A program made the position numbers and the translations under genes. A DNA stretch of 21,814 nt from JAQBQQ01 sp964633955 (GTDB taxonomy: Bacteria; Patescibacteriota; Gracilibacteria; Peribacterales; Peribacteraceae), in the NCBI GenBank assembly GCA_964633955.1, contig CAZWIA010000018.1:1-21814 (forward strand), given 5' to 3'. This document shows, one piece after another, positions 14,664-20,300 of the stretch (positions are counted from its first letter, which is position 1; every line of letters begins with the position of its first letter). The notes under the pieces were generated by a model, which was not told the DNA's origin, ran no database searches, and saw nothing but the letters and a program-made list of their open reading frames with translations.

Positions 14664-14730
14664 TGGGTGAGACGCAAGGAAGCCGCTGGGATTACGGTGG
14701 CACACCCCAAAAGTAACAGGGGACAAGGGG

Positions 14731-14804
14731 CATGTATCAAGGGATGAGGGGATAGTCCAAGGTGCGCCTGCGCCCGTATCCCTTTCTACGTATCCCTTAC
14801 GATG
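14731..14804. repeat. Imperfect palindrome, AAGGGATA family, upstream of the PH-domain gene
   Basis: Outer arms CATGTATCAAGGGAT (14731-14745) and ATCCCTTACGATG (14792-14804) are inverted with small gaps. Inner arms AGGGGATA (14747-14754) and TATCCCTT (14777-14784) match at 7 of 8. A GC-rich centre (GGTGCGCCTGCGCCC, 14761-14775) can form its own small stem. An in-frame upstream ATG at 14802 lies in the right arm and is therefore unlikely to be the true start of the next gene. Confidence 0.55.
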
Positions 14805-14846
14805 TATTTGTTCGATCGCAAGCGTACCACGCGGCCAACTTCCCGC

Positions 14847-14852
14847 TATACT
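14847..14852 (+). promoter_or_regulatory. -10 box of the PH-domain gene (leaderless)
   Basis: TATACT followed by CCCTCC (6 nt) and ATG at 14859. No good -35 box is visible at the usual distance. Confidence 0.5.
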
Positions 14853-14858
14853 CCCTCC

Positions 14859-15521
14859 ATGTTCGAGCGACAGCTCTTCCTCCCTCACCTGGAGGACGGC
14901 GAGACGGTGGCGGAGATCGTGCACCGCCACTGGCTGGTGGGGCTCCTGTACCTGTGGTGGCCGGCCTTCTGCGCGGCTACCGGCCTGCTGCTGCTGCCGT
15001 TCGTCCTGGGGTCCCAGACCATGACGCTCATCTTCCTGGTCTTCATCCTGGGCTCCGTGCTGTGGGGCGTGCGGAACTTCTTTGATTACTACCTGGATTC
15101 CTGGATCGTGACCAACCAAGGGATCATTGATCTAGAGTGGCACGGCTGGTTCCATAGGCAGTCCTCCCGCATCCTCTACAGCGACATCCAGGGCGTGAGC
15201 TATGAGATCCAGGGGATACTCGGAACCATCCTCAACCACGGGACGCTGTCCGTGGAGAAGATCTCCAGCGGCGCGGCTGTCACACTGGAGCAAGTGCCAA
15301 ACCCCAAGGCGGTGGAAGGCGTGATCCTGAGGAACATGGAGACGTACGTGCACGCCAAGAATCTGAAGAACGCCAAGCACGTCCAGGAGCTCCTGGCCAC
15401 CCTGGTGGCCGAGCACGTGCAGCAGCAGACCATGAAGAAGGCCGAGGAGCCGGAGAAACCTCAGGAGAAAGCCAAAAAACCGACCAAGGCTCCAGCGGCC
15501 AGATCCCGCAAGAAGGGATAG
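14859..15521 (+). CDS. Bacterial PH-domain (YdbS/YdbT-like) membrane protein
   Basis: A 220-aa protein with two adjacent membrane helices (about 27-48 and 53-71; WWPAFCAATGLLLLPFVLG and MTLIFLVFILGSVLWGV). A bacterial PH-like domain follows (about 75-165): DYYLDSWIVTNQGIIDLEWH, the S-R-I-L-Y-SDIQGVSYE strand, and GTLSVEKISSGAAVTLEQVP. The C-terminal tail is Lys/Ala/Pro-rich and basic (about 190-220). Such proteins sit in the cytoplasmic membrane and may bind membrane or wall-stress partners; their biochemical role is unknown. The start at 14859 rather than 14802 is supported by the -10 box 6 nt before it and by the repeat covering the upstream ATG. Confidence 0.85.
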   Translation: MFERQLFLPHLEDGETVAEIVHRHWLVGLLYLWWPAFCAATGLLLLPFVLGSQTMTLIFLVFILGSVLWGVRNFFDYYLDSWIVTNQGIIDLEWHGWFHRQSSRILYSDIQGVSYEIQGILGTILNHGTLSVEKISSGAAVTLEQVPNPKAVEGVILRNMETYVHAKNLKNAKHVQELLATLVAEHVQQQTMKKAEEPEKPQEKAKKPTKAPAARSRKKG

Positions 15522-15593
15522 GGAATCGAATCAAGACGCAAGGGAGAAGGGATGCTCTTCCGTCATGCCCCTTCCCACGTTCCCTTATCCCTT
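15513..15593. repeat. Palindrome, AAGGGATA family, ending at a -10 box
   Basis: AAGGGATAGGGAA (15513-15525) and TTCCCTTATCCCTT (15580-15593) are inverted copies (13 of 14 with one gap). An inner GAAGGGATG/CATGCCCCTTC pair lies at 15546-15554 and 15564-15574. The left arm begins in the last codons and stop of the PH-domain gene; the right arm ends directly at the TATACT box of the next gene. It belongs to the same word family as 14731-14804. Confidence 0.6.
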
Positions 15594-15599
15594 TATACT
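15594..15599 (+). promoter_or_regulatory. -10 box of the HEPN-like gene (leaderless)
   Basis: TATACT, then 6 nt (CATCCC) and GTG at 15606. A TTCCCA at 15572-15577 could act as a poor -35 with a 16-nt spacer; it lies within the palindrome 15513-15593. Confidence 0.5.
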
Positions 15600-15605
15600 C
15601 ATCCC

Positions 15606-15998
15606 GTGTCCGACCTCCTCATCACCCTCGGGATCCTGATCGTCCTGGGCATGGGGCTTGCCGTGCTCCTGTGGCCGCGGAAGAGACGATTGGACTCCGC
15701 CGCCAAAGCCCGCATCACCGCCGCCTGGCAGCACGCGGTGAACCTGCCAGATCCTCACCGCCGGGTGATGGAAGGGGACAAGGTGCTGGATCATCTCCTT
15801 GCCGCACTCGGCTACAAGGGGACGCTGGGGGAGAAGCTCAAAAGAGCCGATCGGATCCTGCCGGACAAAAACGGCGCCTGGCGGGCGCACAAGCTCCGGA
15901 ACCGCCTAGCCCACGAGCCAGGCGCGCAGGTGTCCCCTAAAGAGGAGGCGGAGGCGATGGCGGCGTTCGAACGAGTGGTGCGGAAGTTCACGCAGTGA
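15606..15998 (+). CDS. Membrane-anchored HEPN-like small protein
   Basis: 130 aa: an N-terminal membrane helix (about 3-23; LLITLGILIVLGMGLAVLLW), a basic stop (RKRR), then a helical domain. Its end carries AHKLRNRLAHEP (about 98-109), containing an R-x4-H motif as in HEPN-fold proteins, whose Arg and His form the RNase active site in toxins such as HepT. I see the motif; nuclease activity is inference, since some HEPN domains only bind nucleotides or proteins. The domain would face the cytoplasm. The GTG at 15606 is chosen because TATACT ends 6 nt before it; an ATG at 15552 lies in the repeat. No antitoxin partner gene is evident next to it. Confidence 0.7.
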   Translation: MSDLLITLGILIVLGMGLAVLLWPRKRRLDSAAKARITAAWQHAVNLPDPHRRVMEGDKVLDHLLAALGYKGTLGEKLKRADRILPDKNGAWRAHKLRNRLAHEPGAQVSPKEEAEAMAAFERVVRKFTQ

Positions 15999-16004
15999 GC
16001 GTGC

Positions 16005-16026
16005 CGGATGGGATTCCGGGCATCCG
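16005..16026. other. Small hairpin in the spacer
   Basis: CGGATG (16005-16010) and CATCCG (16021-16026) form a 6-bp stem with a 10-nt loop in the 49-nt spacer, immediately after the HEPN-like gene and before the next -10 box. It could end the upstream message; no T tract. Confidence 0.3.
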
Positions 16027-16041
16027 ACCCGCCTGTATACT
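16014..16041 (+). promoter_or_regulatory. Putative leaderless promoter of the 116-aa gene
   Basis: TTCCGG (16014-16019), a 16-nt spacer, TATACT (16036-16041), then CCCCCC (6 nt) and ATG at 16048. The -10 is identical to those of the two upstream genes. Confidence 0.55.
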
Positions 16042-16047
16042 CCCCCC

Positions 16048-16398
16048 ATGCAGAAGGTCTTAACCGTCCGCGCGCAGAATCCGGAGTTCGTCTTCAAGCT
16101 GAGGCGCAAGCTCTCTGCTGCCAAGCGGGGAGCGGTGACCGCCGCCATCAAGCAGAGCCCGCTCTACTGCCGCAGCTACAAGCAGCACGGAACGGTGTGG
16201 TATGAGCTGAGGTCCAGCCGGAACCTGCAGCTCACCAAGACGCCGGATGCCGCGCTCTATGTGAAGAGCGATTACATCTACCTCATGCGGAAATCCAAGT
16301 TCGCCCCGCTGTGGAAGGATCTGGACGCCCTGCGGCGCTGCATTGAGAAGGACTTAGTCTTCATCACCAAGGGGATCTTCTACGCGTGCGAGCCGTGA
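16048..16398 (+). CDS. Hypothetical protein (116 aa)
   Basis: Not recognised. Basic, with no signal peptide or membrane helix. An N-terminal half of mixed strands with many Lys/Arg (KLRRKLSAAKRGAVTAAIKQ, about 17-36) is followed by strands with aromatic residues (SDYIYLMRKSKFAPLWKDL) and a short C-terminal tail. The charge pattern would suit nucleic-acid binding, but this is a guess. The ATG is strongly supported by TATACT ending 6 nt before it. It lies between the HEPN-like gene and pth, each apparently transcribed on its own. Confidence 0.75.
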   Translation: MQKVLTVRAQNPEFVFKLRRKLSAAKRGAVTAAIKQSPLYCRSYKQHGTVWYELRSSRNLQLTKTPDAALYVKSDYIYLMRKSKFAPLWKDLDALRRCIEKDLVFITKGIFYACEP

Positions 16399-16431
16399 TC
16401 GCGCCCGCTCCAACGCAGAGCGGAACGCGAG

Positions 16432-16437
16432 TACACT
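16432..16437 (+). promoter_or_regulatory. Putative -10 box of pth
   Basis: TACACT, 30 nt before the pth GTG. The gap holds a 24-nt run of CCACTNAC-type words (16440-16463). Removing that run would leave GGCCCC, exactly 6 nt, as in neighbouring genes. Confidence 0.4.
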
Positions 16438-16439
16438 GG

Positions 16440-16463
16440 CCACTAACATCTGACCACTGACCA
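16440..16463. repeat. Short CCACT/TGACCACTGACC word run before pth
   Basis: A 24-nt stretch made of variants of CCACTGA: CCACTAACATC then TGACCACTGACCA. It separates the pth -10 box from the start codon and looks like a small insertion or expansion. Confidence 0.4.
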
Positions 16464-16467
16464 CCCC

Positions 16468-17016
16468 GTGAAACCCTCACTCGCCATCATTGGCCTAGGC
16501 AACCCCGGCAAGTCTTACGAGCAGACGCGCCACAACGCGGGTTTCCAGGCGATCGACGTGCTGTCTGACGCGTTTGGGGAAGGGGAGTGGAAGGAGCGGC
16601 CCAAGTTCTCCGCCCTGGTGCAGGAGGCCCGCATCCTCACGGTGCCCATCTTGCTCGTGAAGCCGCAGACGTACATGAACCTGTCCGGGGACGCCGTACG
16701 GAAGATCGTGGACTTCTACAAATTGGATCCCCGGGAGCAGATCCTCATCCTGTGCGACGAGATCGACATCCCGCTCGGCGAGCTGCGGCTACGGAAGAAA
16801 GGCGGCCCCGGCACCCACAACGGGCTCAAGTCCGTCCACCTTCTCTATGGAGAGGATTTCCCGCGGCTGCGGATTGGCGTGGGGCCTAAGCCCGACCAGC
16901 TGGACCTGGCGGCGTGGATCCTCAGCGTGCCGCCGCCGGAGGACCAGGAGCTCCTGAGTGTCACGCTCAAGCAGATGCCGGACATGGTGCGGCAGTACGT
17001 GCTGGGGGAGATGTAA
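16468..17016 (+). CDS. pth: Peptidyl-tRNA hydrolase
   Basis: A 182-aa enzyme that cleaves peptidyl-tRNA released from stalled ribosomes. Family motifs: GLGNPGKSYEQTRHNAGF (9-26) with Asn12 and catalytic His22, TYMNLSGDAVRKIVDFY (about 69-85), and CDEIDIPLGELRLRKKGGPG followed by THNGLKSV (about 95-122) with the catalytic Asp and the substrate-binding Asn. Length is normal (~190 aa). It starts with GTG, as the N-terminal strand begins right after; no Shine-Dalgarno is visible. It is followed by a structured spacer with likely termination signals. Confidence 0.97.
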   Translation: MKPSLAIIGLGNPGKSYEQTRHNAGFQAIDVLSDAFGEGEWKERPKFSALVQEARILTVPILLVKPQTYMNLSGDAVRKIVDFYKLDPREQILILCDEIDIPLGELRLRKKGGPGTHNGLKSVHLLYGEDFPRLRIGVGPKPDQLDLAAWILSVPPPEDQELLSVTLKQMPDMVRQYVLGEM

Positions 17017-17049
17017 CTCCTCAATCGGGCCGTCTGCCGCCCCCTCCCC

Positions 17050-17068
17050 GGTCCGCCTGAGGCGGACC
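17050..17068 (+). terminator. Perfect hairpin after pth
   Basis: GGTCCGCC-TGA-GGCGGACC, an 8-bp stem with a 3-nt loop, 33 nt after the pth stop. It is followed by CCCCTCCCCCG (17070-17080), which can pair with CGGGGGTGGGG (17084-17094) at 10 of 11 positions. There is no U-run, so any termination would depend on the stacked GC hairpins. Confidence 0.45.
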
Positions 17069-17084
17069 ACCCCTCCCCCGCGAC

Positions 17085-17107
17085 GGGGGTGGGGATGGGG
17101 GTGGGGG
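17085..17107 (+). other. G-quadruplex motif
   Basis: Four G runs of 5, 4, 5 and 5 separated by T, AT and T. This meets the strict G4 pattern with very short loops. On the plus strand it would form in the pth transcript 3' region and compete with the adjacent CCCC/GGGG hairpin. Confidence 0.6.
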
Positions 17108-17141
17108 CTGGCACCAGATCCGTTCATTGACCAGGAACAGC

Positions 17142-17217
17142 CGCAAGCTAAAAAGACCCGCCTTCGTCCGTTCTCGCAGACTAGGGCGGACAGGCGTCGC
17201 TTGCGCTTACTCTTTTT
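17142..17217 (+). terminator. Compound stem-loop with T tract (terminator or small RNA end)
   Basis: Nested pairs CGCAAGC/GCTTGCG (17142-17148 with 17199-17205), CGCCT/AGGCG (17159-17163 with 17192-17196) and GTCCG/CGGAC (17166-17170 with 17187-17191), followed by CTTACTC and five T (17213-17217). The order and nesting are consistent with one long hairpin on the plus strand. A TTGACC (17127-17132) and TAAAAA (17149-17154) 16 nt apart could drive a short transcript through it. Confidence 0.45.
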
Positions 17218-17337
17218 CGTAAACACTCGATGGAAGTTAACCCCTCAAATCATCCTTCGAGGTCCCGCCGCTCATTCACGGGGTATGTCGCAGTTGAGTA
17301 GACGAGTCTCAGAGGTGGGCGGGGCACCTCAGCATGA

Positions 17338-17369
17338 TAAGAAAAGAAAGGTCCCCGCTGCGGAGACCT
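17338..17369 (-). terminator. Intrinsic terminator of the DUF11-repeat gene
   Basis: On the minus strand AGGTCTCC-GCAGC-GGGGACCT (17349-17369), an 8-bp stem with one G-T pair, followed by TTCTTTTCTT. It lies 27 nt after the stop of the surface-protein gene. Confidence 0.75.
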
Positions 17370-17395
17370 CTCTTGCGTGCGTGGAGAAAGAACGT

Positions 17396-20300
17396 CTACA
17401 GGAAGAACCGGCGCAGGAAGTAGCCAAGCGCGCCGGCACCGGAAACCATCATGCTGGCGGTGGCCGCGGCCGGAACCGCACCGGCGCTTGATCCGTGGGT
17501 GACGGGCCGGAGGAACGCGCGCTCGCTCTGCAGCGGTCCGGTGTAGCCGGCGCCCGTCTGCGGCAGCTGCTGCAGGATCCGCGCCTGGACGGTGGCGGAC
17601 TGGGAGCCCTTGGAAGAGGTCATGGTAGCGGTGTTCACAATGATGTCCCCGTGGCGGAGCGTTGCAGCCGCCTGGCCGGTGTAGCGGATGGTCCGGCTCT
17701 CACCGGCATTCAGCGTGCCAAGCTCGTACGTGATGCGGCCGCCCGCAATCATGTTGCCGCCGTCCGCCACCTGCACCAGGAGCTGTGAGGCATTGAACAC
17801 GTCCTCAATGCGTACGTTCTGCATGGCCTCGCTGGTGCCGTTCTTCACCATGAGCGAGTAGGTGATCTGATCGCCGGGCTGCGCGTCATAGCGGTCCGCG
17901 GTCTTCTCAAAGCGGATCACGCCAGGCAGAGGATTGGACGCTACCTCCTCCTCAATCACGTCCGTGTCCTCCGTGGCGGAATCATCGTCCGTGCGAGCCT
18001 CCAGGCGCAGCTCGTCGCCGTCCTCCGCATCACAGTCCACGGTCACAGTCAGCCTGAGCTCCTCCTCATCGTCTCCGTCCACGCGGATGTCCTGCCACTC
18101 CGCGCGGTTGCCGCTGCGCTCGTCGCCGCCATCGGACGCGTCATCAAACTCCGTCTGGTCGTCCAGATCCGCCACCACGTCCACCGTGGCGTCACGGTCA
18201 TTGCGGTTGATGAGGCGGATGCGGTACTCCAGCTCCTCGCAGGGTTTCACTGGATCGGGATCATCCACAATGTCGATGCGGATGTCCTCATCGCCGCCCT
18301 CGTCCTCCACACGCGTCTGCTCGCTGTCATAGGCGCTGCCGGCGGTAGCCGTGGTGTGGAGCGTCTGGCCGTCCCGCGCATCGCGGTCCACGCGCACATC
18401 AAGCGTGTAGCACCGCGTCTCATTGGCGGCAAAGGACTGGTTGGTCCACTGGACCTCTCCGGAACTGGCGAGGAACCCGCCGTGACTGGCGCTGCGGAAG
18501 TCCGTGCGCGGATCCAGCGACTGGCGCACCGTGGTGGTGGCCGGAGCGTTGGTCTGATTGGTCACGCAGGTCTCATACCGCAGGTTCTCATCCGGTCGCA
18601 CGGGATCCGGGCTGTCTGTGATGGTCACGCGGAAACTCTCCTGCGTGCTTCCCACAACGGCCGTGGTGTCCGTAGCGCTGGGTCCACCCTGGATCTGCGC
18701 GGTGTTGCTGATGATGACACCGTTCTGGGCGTCATCCCGCACGCGCACCTGGACGGTCAGGATCTTCTGGCCGTTCCCGGGTACGTTGAGTCCGTTCCAC
18801 GTGAGCGTGTTGCCGGTTACCAAAGGGCTGTCCGATGCGCTCTGGTACGTCACCTGGGACGGCAGCGCATCCGTCACCGTCACGCCGGACGCAGCGGCGG
18901 GGGAGGAGTTCTGGATGGTGATGGTGTACGTCAGCGTCTCACCCGGCTGCGCCGTGGTCCGACCGTCCGTCTTAGTGATGGACAGCACGGGCTGCGGCAC
19001 GTTGATCTGGCGGTTCTTGAACGTCACGCCGGCGCACTGGGAGCCGGAAGTCACGTTCACCGTGCCGCCCGCAGGCGTCACGAGGACGTTGTCCCAACCG
19101 GACTGCGCCACCTCCGTCACCGTGTGCTGGCCCACCGGCACGTTCTCAAACCGGGCGATGCCCTGGCTGCTATTCTGCACCGTCTGGCTGCCGTCCAGCT
19201 TGAAGGTGAACTGCGGAGTAATGGCAAGCCTGTTACTGTGCCAGTCAAACGCCTCTTTCTGGATCTCCACGCAACCCGTCTCGACGACCGGACACAGCAC
19301 AGTGGTTGTCACCTGGTTGCTGGTGACCGTTGCGGCGCTGGCGCCGGAGACGGTGGCGNNNNNNNNNNNNNNNNNNNNNNNNNNNNNNNNNNNNNNNNNN
19401 NNNNNNNNNNNNNNNNNNNNNNNNNNNNNNNNNNNNNNNNNNNNNNNNNNNNNNNNNNGCTGGGCGGAGGTCTTGTCCACGGATTTCTGGAGGGCGAGGG
19501 CGGAGGGGGGGCACAGTACCGTGAACGGCGCGGCATTGGAGGGCACGGGGGACGTGCCATTGGCGGAAACCACGGCCGTGTTGGTGAACGCCTGGCACGC
19601 GGCGGCCTCAAGGACGCCAAAGGTCAGGCTGAACACCCGCTCTTCACCGGGAGCCAAGTTGGGGATCCCGCAGCTCACGCTGCCGCTGGGCAGCACGCCG
19701 CAGGAGGCATTGGAGGCGAACTGGTAGGAAAGGCTGGCTGGAACGGCATCGGTGACTATCACGTTCTGCGCCGTCTGCTGGCCGGTGTTGCGCACGCGGA
19801 GCGTGAAGGCGATGGCCCCTCCGCGGGTCACGGTCGGCTGCTGGGCGGTCTTCTCAAGAGTCAAGGATGCCGGGGCGCACTCCACAGTCAGGAACGCGTT
19901 GCCGCTGGACACCGGAGTTCCATCACCCACGCGCGCCTGCGCCTGGTTGGCGATGGTGCCGCAGACCGCATCCTGCTTCACGCGGAAGGTCAGACTAAGA
20001 GCCCGCGTTTCACCGGCACTCACGGTCCCAAGACCGCAGATCACGGCGTCCTGGTTTAGGGAACAGCTGGCGCCCGTGGCGGATTGGTACTCCAGCCCCG
20101 CGGGCACGGCGTCCCGCACCACCACGCTCTGGGCATCGGTCTCACCGGTGTTCTGGACGGTGATATCAAAGGTGGCGTAGCCGCCGCGCGTCACCGTGGC
20201 GGGCTGGCGGGTGACCTTGGTGACGGCCAGCGTGGCCGGAACACACGCGACCTCGGTGGAGACCGCGTTGCTTTGGGTCAGATCGGCATTGTCCGCCCGA

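Larger units (their letters stand above)
17017..17395. other. Structured non-coding spacer (379 nt)
   Basis: The space between the convergent pth and DUF11-protein genes holds no credible ORF. It contains, in order: a perfect 8-bp hairpin (17050-17068), C-rich and G-rich blocks including a G-quadruplex motif (17085-17107), a compound stem-loop followed by a T tract (17142-17217), an 11-bp inverted repeat with a 2-nt bulge (17259-17269 with 17328-17340), and the terminator of the minus-strand gene (17338-17369). Confidence 0.6.

Noticed and set aside
18356..20059. 567-aa open frame on plus opposite the DUF11 gene
   Set aside because: It runs through the N gap and opposite a repeat protein with clear domains; low-complexity His/Arg/Gly composition indicates a shadow.
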